The position numbers were made by a program, and so were the translations under genes. From Streptococcus thoraltensis DSM 12221 (lineage in GTDB: Bacteria; Bacillota; Bacilli; Lactobacillales; Streptococcaceae), in contig NZ_KB904587.1 in assembly GCF_000380145.1 (NCBI RefSeq), forward strand, positions 122,899 through 186,898: a DNA stretch of 64,000 nt, read 5' to 3'. Of this stretch, positions 27,450-37,541 are shown piece after piece (position 1 is the stretch's first letter; each line of letters opens with the position of its first letter). A model generated the notes under the pieces. That model searched no databases and was not told the origin of the DNA. It saw only the letters and a program-made list of their open reading frames with translations.

Positions 27450-28475
27450 TTATAAATCAACTTTGACAACCCAGCCTTCTGGGGCTTCAATATCGCCAAA
27501 TTGGATTCCAACAAGCTCATCATATAATTTACGAGTTACTGGACCAACTTCCGTTTCACTGTAAAAGACATGAAGTTTATCTTGATACTGAATGCCACCG
27601 ATTGGTGAGATGACCGCTGCCGTTCCACAAGCACCTGCTTCTACAAAGCGATCCAGTTGATCAATTGGCACATCTCCTTCAACAGCTTTCAATCCAAGAC
27701 GCGTTTCTGCTAATTCTAATAATGAATATTTTGTGATTGATGGCAAGATTGAGGGACTCAAGGGTGTGACAAATTCATTATCCGCGGTGATACCAAAGAA
27801 GTTTGCTGCTCCAACTTCTTCAATTTTTGAATGTGTTGCTGGGTCGAGGTAGATAACATCAGAGAACCCTGCTGCCTTGGCTTTTTTACCTGGTAGAAGG
27901 CTAGCGGCGTAATTCCCACCAACTTTGGCAGCTCCTGTTCCATAAGGTGCGGCACGGTCAAAGTCTTCTGACACAACAAAATTAGTTGGTGTAAGTCCAC
28001 CTTTAAAGTATGAACCCACCGGCATTGCAAAAACAGTAAAAATGTACTCATCTGCAGGAACAACACCAATCACATCCCCAATACCGATTAATAATGGACG
28101 TAAATAAAGTGTAGCACCTGTTCCATAAGGAGGAACATACTCATGGTTTGCTTTTACAACTGCTTTACATGCCTCAACAAACTTTTCAGTAGGCACTTGT
28201 GGCATCAACAAACGGTCGGCGGTATTTTGTAAACGTTCTGCATTTTTGTCAGGTCGAAACAATTGAATGTTGCCGTCCTTTGTGCGATAGGCTTTCAAAC
28301 CTTCAAAAGCCTGTTGGCCGTAGTTGAGGGCTGGTGAACTTTCTGAAATGGTCAATGTTGCATTTTCTGTTAATTCACCCTCATCCCACTTTCCGTCTTT
28401 AAAATGTGAAACGTAGCGATAAGGTAATTTGTGATACGAAAATCCTAGGTTTTCCCAATCTAATTCTACTACCAT
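27450..28475 (-). CDS. ilvE: branched-chain amino-acid aminotransferase
   Basis: This 341-residue PLP enzyme interconverts leucine, isoleucine and valine with their 2-oxo acids. Class-IV aminotransferase features are clear: FEGLKAYRTKDGNIQLFRPD (about 58-77), the PLP-lysine region GAAKVGGNYAASLLPGKKA, and VEAGACGTAAVISPIGG. GAGGTTACTT precedes the ATG. It follows parC on the minus strand, as in other streptococci. Confidence 0.96.
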   Translation of the reverse strand: MVVELDWENLGFSYHKLPYRYVSHFKDGKWDEGELTENATLTISESSPALNYGQQAFEGLKAYRTKDGNIQLFRPDKNAERLQNTADRLLMPQVPTEKFVEACKAVVKANHEYVPPYGTGATLYLRPLLIGIGDVIGVVPADEYIFTVFAMPVGSYFKGGLTPTNFVVSEDFDRAAPYGTGAAKVGGNYAASLLPGKKAKAAGFSDVIYLDPATHSKIEEVGAANFFGITADNEFVTPLSPSILPSITKYSLLELAETRLGLKAVEGDVPIDQLDRFVEAGACGTAAVISPIGGIQYQDKLHVFYSETEVGPVTRKLYDELVGIQFGDIEAPEGWVVKVDL

Positions 28476-28576
28476 AAGTAACCTCTTTTCTTTAAAAGTT
28501 GTTGTCTAGTATAGCTCATTTTTTTGATGTTTTCAAGACTTTTTTGTAAAATTCTGACAATTTATCAAAAAAGAAA

Positions 28577-28597
28577 AGTTTGGAAAAAATCCAAACT
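28577..28597 (-). terminator. parC terminator
   Basis: AGTTTGGA and TCCAAACT pair around a 5-base loop, followed on the minus strand by TTTTCTTTTTT. Confidence 0.75.
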
Positions 28598-28654
28598 CTT
28601 TCCATTCTAATGTTTCGTCACTACCCAGAATTCGTTGCAACTATAAATGATTGA

Positions 28655-31114
28655 TTAAATCATTTTAGCTGAGAAAACACCTTGTTCCGAAATAGTGTCT
28701 GAGACAAAGGAGCCATTACTTGTTCTTTCTGATAGATTTAAAGCAGTTAAGTCCATCTCTTTAGTCTCACCTGTATTTGATACAATTTCTAAAATAACTT
28801 GGTCGCTTTCAGCAGGTGTTGAGAAGAGATTCATTTCAGCACCTAAATTGTCTTCAGCAATATAAACTGGTCCTGCTTGGAAGACACGGTGGGGTTTGGA
28901 TTTCAATTCACGAAGGACTTGTAACCCGCGTCCAGCCCGCTTACTCAAGGGAATATCTGAGGTCTTCATGCGCTTGAGACTCCCCCTGTGAGTCAATAAA
29001 TAGAAACTTGATGTATCTGTTAAAAAGACACTCTGAACATGGTCATCATTTTTGAGATTGATAGCTTTAACCCCAGCAGCTTTTGGCCCAACTACAGGAA
29101 CTTCTTCCACATTAAAATGCAGTGCATACCCTTTATGTGTTACTACCATAATATCTGTAAGATTAATAGGGAGAACTGTCACAACTTTGTCAGTATCGCT
29201 TTTAAGTTTAGCGAATTTCATAGATTTTGTCCGATAAGTACGCCAAGGTGATAATTCTTTACGCTCAAAACGTTTGATTTGACCTTCTTGAGTAGCAGCC
29301 ATGTAGATACCTGAATCAAAATGATCGAGAATTTCCGCATAGAGCACTTCTTCTTCATTGCTGATATTAGTGATATTTTGAGAGAGATGTTCTCCAATAT
29401 CTTTCCAACGAATATCTGTTAATTCATGAACTGGTCGGTAGATAACATTCCCTTTATTGGTAAAAATCAGTAGATGTTGCGTTGTCTTAGCCTGTGCATA
29501 GAAAATCAAATCATCATCATCACGTTTACCGAGTTCATCAACTGTCGAGGCATTAAATGAACGTGGGCTGGTGCGTTTGATGTAACCACCACGGGTTACA
29601 CTGACAAAGGTCTCTTCCTCAACGATAAGACTTGCCGTATCGATTTCAATGGTCGCAGCTTCTGCTTCTAAGTCAGAACGACGTGGGTTACCGAATTGCT
29701 TTTTAATCTCACGAAGTTCACGTTTCATGACATTGTACATGGTTCTTTCATCGCCAATAATCGCGGATAAAGTCGCGATAAGCTCACGCAATTCTGTTTC
29801 CTCATTCTGCAAGGTCACAATATCAGTATTGGTCAAGCGGTAGAGTTGTAGAGTTACGATGGCTTCTGCCTGTTCTTCTGAAAAGTCATAAGAAACTTTC
29901 AGATTTTCTTTAGCGTCGGCTTTATTTTCAGATGCACGGATTAGGGCAATTACTTCGTCCAAAATGGAGAGTACGCGGATTAAACCTTCAACAATATGAA
30001 GTCGTTTTTCTGCTTTTTCTTTGTCAAATTTTGAACGGGCAACAATAACATCACGTCGATGAGCAATATAGCTAGATAGGATTTTTTGCAGTCCAACTTG
30101 TCTAGGCGTGTAATTATCAATGGCGACCATGTTGAAATTATAGTTGACCTGTAAATCCGTGTATTTGAAGAGATAGTTAAGAATGGTTTGCGTATCGGCG
30201 TCTTTTTTGAGTTCAATCGCAATACGCAAGCCCTCTCGGTCGGATTCATCACGGACCTCAGAAATACCGGGAACTTTATTATTCACACGAACATCATCGA
30301 TTTTCTTAACCAGAACAGCCTTATTGATTTCGTAGGGAATTTCCGTGACAATGATTTGCTCTTTACCACCACGAAGCGTTTCAATCTCCGTACGAGAACG
30401 AACCACAACTCTTCCTTTGCCTGTTTCGTAAGCCTTGCGAATCTCGTCCTTTCCTTGAATGATGGCTCCTGTTGGGAAATCAGGTCCAGGGAGAAATTCC
30501 ATTAATTTATCTAATTTGGCTGACGGATGGTCAATCATATAGACGACCGCATCAATAACTTCTGACAAATTATGAGGGGGAATATCAGTTGCATACCCTG
30601 CTGAAATCCCTGTGGCACCATTGACCAAGAGATTGGGAAAAGCAGCCGGTAAGACTGTCGGTTCTTTTTCCGTATCATCAAAATTCCAAGCCCAAGGGAC
30701 AGTTTTTTTGTCAATGTCACGTAATAAATACCCTGCTATTTCAGACAATCGGGCTTCCGTATAACGCATGGCAGCTGGTGGATCGCCATCCATGGAACCG
30801 TTGTTTCCGTGCATTTCAACCAAAATCTCACGGTTTTTCCAGTCTTGTGACATACGAACCATGGCATCATAAATAGAACTATCCCCGTGGGGGTGATAGT
30901 TACCCATGATATTACCAACAGACTTGGCAGATTTGCGAAAACCCTTGTCAAAGGTATTTCCATCCTTATTCATAGAATAAAGAATACGACGTTGAACAGG
31001 TTTTAGACCATCACGAATGTCCGGTAAAGCCCGTTCTTGAATAATGTATTTGGAGTAGCGACCAAAACGCTCTCCCATGATGTCCTCGAGGGACATGTTT
31101 TGAATTGTACTCAT
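28655..31114 (-). CDS. parC: DNA topoisomerase IV subunit A
   Basis: This 819-residue protein is the cleavage subunit of topoisomerase IV, which separates daughter chromosomes. The quinolone region reads HPHGDSSIYDAM with Ser79 and Asp83, the susceptible residues by pneumococcal numbering; the catalytic tyrosine is in MRYTEARLS (Tyr118). C-terminal beta-pinwheel repeats occupy about 490-819. The start is taken as MSTIQNMSLEDIMGERF at 31114; no good ribosome site is seen. parE lies upstream, with a ykvA-like gene and a dead fic gene in between. Confidence 0.95.
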   Translation of the reverse strand: MSTIQNMSLEDIMGERFGRYSKYIIQERALPDIRDGLKPVQRRILYSMNKDGNTFDKGFRKSAKSVGNIMGNYHPHGDSSIYDAMVRMSQDWKNREILVEMHGNNGSMDGDPPAAMRYTEARLSEIAGYLLRDIDKKTVPWAWNFDDTEKEPTVLPAAFPNLLVNGATGISAGYATDIPPHNLSEVIDAVVYMIDHPSAKLDKLMEFLPGPDFPTGAIIQGKDEIRKAYETGKGRVVVRSRTEIETLRGGKEQIIVTEIPYEINKAVLVKKIDDVRVNNKVPGISEVRDESDREGLRIAIELKKDADTQTILNYLFKYTDLQVNYNFNMVAIDNYTPRQVGLQKILSSYIAHRRDVIVARSKFDKEKAEKRLHIVEGLIRVLSILDEVIALIRASENKADAKENLKVSYDFSEEQAEAIVTLQLYRLTNTDIVTLQNEETELRELIATLSAIIGDERTMYNVMKRELREIKKQFGNPRRSDLEAEAATIEIDTASLIVEEETFVSVTRGGYIKRTSPRSFNASTVDELGKRDDDDLIFYAQAKTTQHLLIFTNKGNVIYRPVHELTDIRWKDIGEHLSQNITNISNEEEVLYAEILDHFDSGIYMAATQEGQIKRFERKELSPWRTYRTKSMKFAKLKSDTDKVVTVLPINLTDIMVVTHKGYALHFNVEEVPVVGPKAAGVKAINLKNDDHVQSVFLTDTSSFYLLTHRGSLKRMKTSDIPLSKRAGRGLQVLRELKSKPHRVFQAGPVYIAEDNLGAEMNLFSTPAESDQVILEIVSNTGETKEMDLTALNLSERTSNGSFVSDTISEQGVFSAKMI

Positions 31115-31426
31115 AAGATACAAAGGGACGATTCGGCTTACCGAAAATTCCCGTAGAAAATAGGAAATCTAACGAAGATGCTCCAGCATTTAGAAAGATT
31201 TATCTTGTTTCCTAGAAAATTAGTCCCATGTTCAGTTATAAGGAATCAACTGAACTTTCCTTTCTTACTTTGTTTTTTTTGTAATTTTTTATAAATAGTT
31301 GTCTTATGTAGCGTGGAACGCCAGAAAACTTATGGTTTCATGGCTAAGTTGGGAGCTTAAGTTCTCTCGACTTCCCTCGAAATAATCGCTCCACGATTAT
31401 CTTCTTCTAACTATTGCAACTAGGAG

Positions 31427-32065
31427 CTATTGGCTCGTTTCACTCGCCTGAGTGACGACTTGCAATGTTTCTGTCTTATATAGAGTGTAGCCTTCATAGT
31501 AGTAGCTGTGGTCTAAGCCTTTCATGTACAAGTCTTGATTGGCAATCTCATTAGTCAACGCTTGTTTCAAAATATATTTGATTTCTATGTCTCAAATAGG
31601 ACTTCTTTCCATAGCTAGTAAGTAATCTTCTTTGTCTACTTTTGACCAGCCAATCACCTGCCCCAACTCACCTTTTAAAAGGTGGTCTAACCAGATACGC
31701 ATACTTCGACCATTGCCTTCACGAAAGGGATGGGCAATAGTCAGTTCCAGATACTTCTCGACAATTTCCTCAAAAATGGATTAAAGCATTTTTTCGATAT
31801 GATCCAGCGAAGCATCTAGATACATGACTGGCGCAAAGCGGAAATTTTCTTTCGCCATATTAACAGTCCAAATCTTACCCGAAAAACCATAGATTTCTTC
31901 AAAAAGAAATTGATAGATAGACAGTAGCGTGTTAAAGGAACCAGCTGCTTAATTGGCTAGAAGATTTTCTTCAAACAAACGTTTGGCAAGCGTTTTACTG
32001 ATTTTTGCTTCTTGGTTGACCAATGCGAGAGAATCTATCGAAACTAGTTTATTTTCTAGAACCAT
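31427..32065 (-). pseudogene. Fic-domain protein, three nonsense mutations
   Basis: A single unshifted frame of 213 codons runs from an ATG at 32065 to a TAG at 31427, broken only by stops at codons 39 (TAA), 95 (TAA) and 158 (TGA). Between them is the Fic active-site motif [12 protein letters not shown] at about residues 109-120, with the catalytic His and the nucleotide-binding EGNGR loop intact. Fic enzymes transfer AMP to target proteins. No frameshift has accumulated, so inactivation may be recent. It lies between parC and the ykvA-like gene. About 310 bases between its end and parC hold no gene. Confidence 0.85.
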
Positions 32066-32127
32066 GATTGCTCACTCTCTGATGTTTTCTTTTTTTTAGA
32101 AACGGACTTTTCAAGCCCTCTTCTCAA

Positions 32128-32547
32128 TTAATCCCTGATAGGATTCTTTCGTTCTTTCTGCCATTTTCGATAGTCAGCGATGTCTTTATCGACTAGTTTC
32201 CAACAGGTTGCGATGACAAGGGCATCGTCCATTTGTCCTAATACGGGAATCCAGTCGGGGATAACATCAATCGGTGATAAGAAATAGATTAGGGCGCTAA
32301 TAATTGCTAATATTGTTCTTCTAGGCACACGAGTATAGTCTTTTTTCCAATAACTGCGTACCATGCTGATCAAGATGGGGAGGGTTTTAAATTCTTGTCT
32401 CAAAAATGGAATCCACTTAAGTCTCTTTTCAAGTTTCTCGAGAAAAGGCTCCATTTTAGCATCATCTTTTAAGAGCGTGTCGGCCTTTTGATAACGGCTT
32501 TGCAATTCCGTCATGGCTTGTTTCTTATCAAAATATCTTTTCATCAT
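32128..32547 (-). CDS. YkvA/DUF1232 family membrane-associated protein
   Basis: This 139-residue protein has the DUF1232 core, ALIYFLSPIDVIPDWIPVLG followed by a conserved acidic MDDALV, within a hydrophobic hairpin (about residues 75-110), and charged ends. The family is small, membrane-associated and of unknown function. The frame is open to 32595; the tandem ATGs at 32544-32547 follow AAAGGT and are preferred. It sits between parE and the fic pseudogene on the same strand. Confidence 0.8.
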   Translation of the reverse strand: MMKRYFDKKQAMTELQSRYQKADTLLKDDAKMEPFLEKLEKRLKWIPFLRQEFKTLPILISMVRSYWKKDYTRVPRRTILAIISALIYFLSPIDVIPDWIPVLGQMDDALVIATCWKLVDKDIADYRKWQKERKNPIRD

Positions 32548-32677
32548 GTTACCTTTTGTTCTACCCGAAATGGGGGTGAATTTAAGTTTTATCAAAAATA
32601 ATCAACTAACTGAGACTGATTTACAAACAATAAGAAATAACGTAGTCAAAATACATTAAAACAAAATCGGTGCGTAG

Positions 32678-32800
32678 TATAGTCTTTGAATTGACTGTGA
32701 TGCGTCGTCACTTTCGACTTGCCCTACTCATACTCAATGAAAATCAAGTACTTTCTGTGTCCTTCTGTTCCTTGTCTGAAAGTTAATTCATTTGACTATA
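32678..32800. repeat. MITE-like repeat family 1, copy C (with family 2 remnant)
   Basis: Termini TATAGTC and GACTATA are intact. In the core, at the site where copy D carries a whole family 2 element, this copy has only ATACTCAATGAAAA, the first bases of family 2. It lies between the ykvA-like gene and parE. Confidence 0.85.
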
Positions 32801-32840
32801 CTTTTGAGTTAGTATCTTGTCGTTTATAGCGGGGATTGCA

Positions 32841-34790
32841 TTAGAAAACCGTATTTTCTTCCAATGTAAACTTAACGTTATCTTCAATCCATTGACGGCG
32901 TGGTGCTGCTTTGTCTCCCATGAGAACTGAAACGCGACGCTCTGCACGCGCTAGGTCATCGATGGTTACTTTGATAAGAGTGCGCGTGTCTGGATTCATG
33001 GTTGTTTCCCAAAGCTGGTCAGCATTCATCTCACCAAGACCTTTATAGCGTTGCAAGAGGGAGCCTTTGCCAAATTTATGACGAAGTTCTTCTAACTCAC
33101 CATCACTCCAAGCATACTCAACCACTTCTTTCTTTCCTTTACCTTTTGACATCTTGTAAAGCGGTGGAAGAGCAATGAAGACATGCCCTGCTTCTACTAG
33201 AGGTCTCATGTATCGATAGAAGAAGGTTAAAAGGAGCGTTTGGATATGGGCACCGTCGGTATCAGCATCGGTCATAATAATAATTTTATCATAGTTGATG
33301 TCGTCCAAGCTAAAATCGGCACCTACTCCTGCACCAATGGTATGAATCATGGTATTGATTTCTTCATTTTTGAGAATATCGGTCATTTTAGCTTTTTCGG
33401 TATTTAGAACCTTACCACGAAGCGGTAAGATAGCTTGGAACTTGCGATCACGTCCTTGTTTGGCAGAGCCACCGGCTGAATCTCCCTCGACCAAGTAAAG
33501 CTCATTTTTCTTAGCATTTTTAGACTGGGCAGGAGTTAGCTTGCCTGAGAGTAGCCCTTTGTCTTTCTTGTTTTTCTTTCCGTTTCGGCTTTCGTCACGC
33601 GCCTTTCGGGCGGCTTCACGAGCATCCCTAGCGCGAATCGCTTTGCGGATAAGGTTTGAAGCTACTTCCCCATTTTCAAGTAGGAAATAGGTTAGTTTTT
33701 CAGAGACGATACCATCAACGACTGGTCTTGCTAGGGGAGAACCAAGCTTGTCCTTAGTTTGCCCTTCAAATTGAAGGTGTTCTTCAGGAACTAGAATGGA
33801 CAAAACTGCCGATAGGCCTTCACGATAATCAGAACCTTCTAAGTTTTTGTCCTTATCTTTCAGTAATCCCGTTTTACGGGCATAGTCATTCATGGCTTTG
33901 GTAATAGCTGACTTTAGTCCTGTTTCATGTGTTCCACCGTCTTTGGTACGGACATTATTGACAAAAGAAAGGATGTTATCCGAGAAGCCGTCGTTGTACT
34001 GCATGGCAATATCAACTTGGAAGTCTTGGTCGCTCCCCTCGATAGAGATGACTGGTGTCAAGGTTTCTTTATCTTCATTGAGGTAAGTGACGAAATCTTG
34101 TACACCGTTTTCGTAGTGGAATGCTTCGTGTACTTCTTCCTCCGAACGAAGGTCTGTCAGAGTCATGGTGACATTTTTTAGAAGAAAGGCGGATTCTTTA
34201 AGGCGGTCAGAGATGGTGTTGAAACGGAAATCCGTCGTTGAAAAGATGCTGGCATCTGGCATAAAGGTAACGGTTGTTCCTGTTTTTGACTTGGGCGCTG
34301 TGCCAATTTTTTTCAAGGTGGTAACAGGCTTTCCACCATCTTCAAATCGTTGCTTGTATACTGCACCGTCACGTGTAATTTCAACCTCTAACCAAGAAGA
34401 TAGGGCATTAACAACCGAAGAACCGACACCGTGCAAGCCACCTGAGGTCTTGTAGCCACCTTGACCGAACTTACCACCCGCATGGAGAACCGTGAAAATA
34501 ACCTGAACTGTTGGAATCCCCATGGCGTGTTTACCAGTTGGCATGCCACGACCGTTATCAGCTACACTAACTGAGCCATCCTTGTTGAGAGTTACTGAAA
34601 TTTTCTCTCCGAATCCTGAGAGAGCTTCGTCGACAGCATTGTCAACGATTTCCCACACCAAATGATGAAGACCTGTCGCGTCAGTTGATCCGATGTACAT
34701 ACCGGGACGTTTTCGAACGGCATCCAATCCTTCTAACACTTGAATGGCATCATCGCCGTAGTTGTTTATATTAATTTCTTTTTTAGCCAA
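32841..34790 (-). CDS. parE: DNA topoisomerase IV subunit B
   Basis: This 649-residue ATPase subunit of topoisomerase IV has the GHKL ATP site (EIVDNAVDEALSGF, DNGRGMPTG, GGLHGVGSSVVNAL) and the TOPRIM motif LYLVEGDSAGGSAKQGRDR, with DADTDGAHI. The start is a TTG at 34790: GGAGG is five bases before it, and translation as Met-Ala-Lys-Lys-Glu fits the family. It is divergent from plsY. Confidence 0.95.
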   Translation of the reverse strand: MAKKEININNYGDDAIQVLEGLDAVRKRPGMYIGSTDATGLHHLVWEIVDNAVDEALSGFGEKISVTLNKDGSVSVADNGRGMPTGKHAMGIPTVQVIFTVLHAGGKFGQGGYKTSGGLHGVGSSVVNALSSWLEVEITRDGAVYKQRFEDGGKPVTTLKKIGTAPKSKTGTTVTFMPDASIFSTTDFRFNTISDRLKESAFLLKNVTMTLTDLRSEEEVHEAFHYENGVQDFVTYLNEDKETLTPVISIEGSDQDFQVDIAMQYNDGFSDNILSFVNNVRTKDGGTHETGLKSAITKAMNDYARKTGLLKDKDKNLEGSDYREGLSAVLSILVPEEHLQFEGQTKDKLGSPLARPVVDGIVSEKLTYFLLENGEVASNLIRKAIRARDAREAARKARDESRNGKKNKKDKGLLSGKLTPAQSKNAKKNELYLVEGDSAGGSAKQGRDRKFQAILPLRGKVLNTEKAKMTDILKNEEINTMIHTIGAGVGADFSLDDINYDKIIIMTDADTDGAHIQTLLLTFFYRYMRPLVEAGHVFIALPPLYKMSKGKGKKEVVEYAWSDGELEELRHKFGKGSLLQRYKGLGEMNADQLWETTMNPDTRTLIKVTIDDLARAERRVSVLMGDKAAPRRQWIEDNVKFTLEENTVF

Positions 34791-34880
34791 AATAGCCTCC
34801 AAATAGTTTCATCTTTCCTATATTACAAGTTTTCCAAAAAATTTGCAAAAAAATTTAAAAGATTAACCTTAAAAATAAGT

Positions 34881-34914
34881 TTGTTCGTTCGGGGGGCTAT
34901 GCTATAATAGTTAC
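34881..34914 (+). promoter_or_regulatory. plsY promoter reaching the start codon
   Basis: TTGTTC (34881-34886), 16 bp, extended -10 TGCTATAAT (34900-34908), then six bases to the ATG at 34915. No ribosome site is present; a leaderless transcript is likely. Confidence 0.6.
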
Positions 34915-35550
34915 ATGAAAACAATTTTACTCGTATTAATTGCCTATTTGTTGGGCTCAATCCCTACTGGTCTTTGGATTGGCAAGCATTTTTACCACAT
35001 TAATTTACGTCATTTTGGTTCTGGAAATATGGGAACGACCAATACTTTCCGTATTTTAGGCAGAAAGGCTGGTCTCGTAACGCTTGCGGTTGATTTACTA
35101 AAGGGAACCTTGCCAGTTCTCCTAGCCATTTGGCTAGATAGCTCCGTCTCTCCTTTGCTTATTGGGTTCTTTGCCATTATCGGTCATACTTATCCGATTT
35201 TTGCCAAATTTAAAGGCGGTAAGGCTGTTGCCACCAGCGCAGGGGTCTTGCTTGGATTCGCGCCTGCTTTTCTTTTTTACCTGTTTGTCATTTTTGTGGT
35301 GACACTCCTGCTTTCTAGCATGATTTCCTTTACTAGTATTACGGTGGCTATCATTGCTGCAGTTAGCGCCTTGTTCTTCCCGGCTTTTGATTTTATCTTA
35401 AAGGATTATGACATCTTGTTTACGCTTGTTGTATTAGCAATGGCAGGTGTGATTATCTATCGGCATCAAGACAATATTCAACGTATCAGAGCTAAGAAAG
35501 AAAATCTTGTTCCCTTCGGTCTAAATATCACTAAACAAAAACCAAAATAA
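34915..35550 (+). CDS. plsY: acyl-phosphate glycerol-3-phosphate acyltransferase
   Basis: This 211-residue integral membrane enzyme makes lysophosphatidic acid from acyl-phosphate and glycerol 3-phosphate, the first acylation of phospholipid synthesis. Hallmarks are [15 protein letters not shown] (residues 9-23), the glycine-rich [19 protein letters not shown] (36-54) and [18 protein letters not shown] (about 96-113). It is divergent from parE, as in other streptococci. Confidence 0.95.
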   Translation: MKTILLVLIAYLLGSIPTGLWIGKHFYHINLRHFGSGNMGTTNTFRILGRKAGLVTLAVDLLKGTLPVLLAIWLDSSVSPLLIGFFAIIGHTYPIFAKFKGGKAVATSAGVLLGFAPAFLFYLFVIFVVTLLLSSMISFTSITVAIIAAVSALFFPAFDFILKDYDILFTLVVLAMAGVIIYRHQDNIQRIRAKKENLVPFGLNITKQKPK

Positions 35551-35556
35551 ACGGCT

Positions 35557-35594
35557 AACTCCCTGTCAACTACTATACTGACAAGGAGTTTTTT
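35557..35594 (+). terminator. plsY terminator
   Basis: AACTCCcTGTC pairs with GACAaGGAGTT and is followed by six T. Confidence 0.8.
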
Positions 35595-35618
35595 CATATT
35601 CGACATTTGCGTTATAGT

Positions 35619-36887
35619 TTAATCATTTTGATAAACAATATGACCATCACAGATGGTATAACTAATTTTTCCTTTGAGTTTCTCACCAACAAATGGTGAA
35701 TTGGAAGCCTTGGATTTAAAATCCTCAGTTACGAGACGATTTTCTTCTGAGAAAATCACTAGGTCAGCTGGCCCATTTTCCGCTACATAACCAGCATCAA
35801 AACCATATAGTTGTGCCGGATTGATTGTCATTTTAGCTAATAATTCAGAAAGAGATAGATGACCCGCATCAACCAGATAGGTCAAGCCTAAAGATAGCGA
35901 CGTTTCCAAGCCTGTCATGCCAGAAGGAGCTTTTGTGACGTCAGAAACATTTTTTTCATCCTTATGATGAGGTGCATGGTCAGTCGCAATAACCGAGATG
36001 ACACCTGATTTCAATCCTTCAATGACAGCCAATCGGTCTTCTTCTAAGCGCAAAGGTGGATTCATCTTGGCATTGGCACCTTTTTCTAGAAGAAGTGCTT
36101 CGATTTTTGAAAAATGCTGTGGCGAGACTTCTGCGGTCACCTTAGCACCCAAACCTTGAACAAATTCGACAACCTTGACAGATTCAGCTTTGGACAAATG
36201 TTGAACATGGAATTTGTTGCCCACCTCATAAGCAATCATAGCGTCTCTCGCCATCATAGAGTATTCGGCAACACCTCGTGCACCGCCACAGCCAAAATGT
36301 TCCCGAGCAATGGTTTCGTTTAGCCCCAAAACACCATTAAGATTGGGATCTTCTTCGTGAAGAGCCACAATAGCATCCAATGCTTTGGCTTTCTTAAAGA
36401 CTTGACGAACGACACCTGCGTTTTCTAAAGGAATACCGTCATCTGAAATCCCAACTGCTCCTGCTTTGAGGAGATTTTCAAAATCTGTCACTGTTTGCCC
36501 GTCAAAATCAAGGGTTGCTGAGGCATTGGTTTTGATATGAATATTTTCATTAGCAGCCGACTCTAAAACTTCTGCCAAGGTTTCTACAGTCGAGATGGTG
36601 GGATTAGTGTTAGCCATCATAACAACTGTCGTAAAGCCACCAGCCGCTGCTGCAAGGGCACCTGTATGAATATCTTCTTTGTGAGTCTGCCCTGGTTCTC
36701 TAAAGTGAACATGAATGTCGACCAAACCGGGAGCGACAATTTTGCTACTAGCATCAATCACTTTAGCACCATCTACCTGAATGTCTTTGGCAATCTTGAT
36801 AATTTTTTGACCATCAATTAAAATATCCGTCACACCATCAAAATCACTTTTAGGATCAATTAGGCGACCATTTTTTATGAGTATCAT
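35619..36887 (-). CDS. pyrC: dihydroorotase
   Basis: This 422-residue zinc enzyme closes carbamoyl aspartate to dihydroorotate in pyrimidine synthesis. Metal ligands are in [18 protein letters not shown] (about 57-74) and [13 protein letters not shown] (about 301-313). The length and sequence fit the type I class of Gram-positives. It is separated from pyrE-pyrF by other genes, and I see no PyrR attenuator upstream of it. A MazG-like gene precedes it by 29 bases. Confidence 0.95.
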   Translation of the reverse strand: MILIKNGRLIDPKSDFDGVTDILIDGQKIIKIAKDIQVDGAKVIDASSKIVAPGLVDIHVHFREPGQTHKEDIHTGALAAAAGGFTTVVMMANTNPTISTVETLAEVLESAANENIHIKTNASATLDFDGQTVTDFENLLKAGAVGISDDGIPLENAGVVRQVFKKAKALDAIVALHEEDPNLNGVLGLNETIAREHFGCGGARGVAEYSMMARDAMIAYEVGNKFHVQHLSKAESVKVVEFVQGLGAKVTAEVSPQHFSKIEALLLEKGANAKMNPPLRLEEDRLAVIEGLKSGVISVIATDHAPHHKDEKNVSDVTKAPSGMTGLETSLSLGLTYLVDAGHLSLSELLAKMTINPAQLYGFDAGYVAENGPADLVIFSEENRLVTEDFKSKASNSPFVGEKLKGKISYTICDGHIVYQND

Positions 36888-36915
36888 GGGTTCTCCTTCT
36901 AAACTACTGCAATTA

Positions 36916-37254
36916 TTATAAATTTGAATGAAGCTTGGACAAAAATGTTTCTAAATTCACTTCGTGCTGGTACTTAAGAGCTGCACTTCTATCTTTTTCA
37001 ATAATAACACTGGTTAAATCAACCTGATTAACCGTAGCAATAGCGATAGCATAATGGATAAGATCTGCCAACTCTTTGCCAAGTTCTTCTTGCAAATTTT
37101 CATCACCTGAACTTTTCCGCTTAGCTCGTTTATTGAGCACTTCAGCAACTTCCCCCACTTCCTCAACTAACTTTATAAACAAACCTTGTTCATCTCGATC
37201 ATCGCCGTAATGATTGGCTAAATAGTTCTGTAAATCTGATAATGTTAATGACAT
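36916..37254 (-). CDS. MazG-like nucleotide pyrophosphohydrolase
   Basis: This 112-residue all-alpha protein carries the MazG metal-binding pattern: [12 protein letters not shown] (about 30-41) and [13 protein letters not shown] (about 61-73). Such enzymes split (d)NTPs to monophosphates; the exact substrate is not evident. AAGGAG precedes the ATG. It lies just upstream of pyrC on the same strand and may be cotranscribed. Confidence 0.8.
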   Translation of the reverse strand: MSLTLSDLQNYLANHYGDDRDEQGLFIKLVEEVGEVAEVLNKRAKRKSSGDENLQEELGKELADLIHYAIAIATVNQVDLTSVIIEKDRSAALKYQHEVNLETFLSKLHSNL

Positions 37255-37311
37255 GTTATTCTCTCCTTGAATATAAAATTAGACACTTGGAATATTCTCT
37301 ATGATAACAGC

Positions 37312-37493
37312 TTAATCGTTTTGGTCATAATAAGTGCAGGTCATCACTTCTAAATCAATGGTCCAGTAGACAATACCTGATTTAGTTATGTCTTCGCACA
37401 GAGTTGGAAACTTTGTCTGACTTGCTTGATGAACTTGCAAATTTGCTTGCGCTTGTCCTTTGTCACGTCTTTGTGCAATTGACGTATAAACAT
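37312..37493 (-). pseudogene. small frameshifted remnant, unknown
   Basis: On the minus strand ATG at 37493 opens a basic 35-codon frame (MFIRQLHKDVTKDKRKQI...), and a second frame beginning near its stop reads ITKSGIVYWTIDLEVMTCTY to a stop at 37312. Together they look like the end of a broken gene. I cannot identify it. Confidence 0.25.
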
Positions 37494-37541
37494 GTTTGCC
37501 AGTTTACTGAACAGCATCATCACCAACAACACCTGTATAAG

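Noticed and set aside
28655..31114. Fluoroquinolone-resistance substitutions in ParC
   Set aside because: Ser79 and Asp83 are the unmutated residues.
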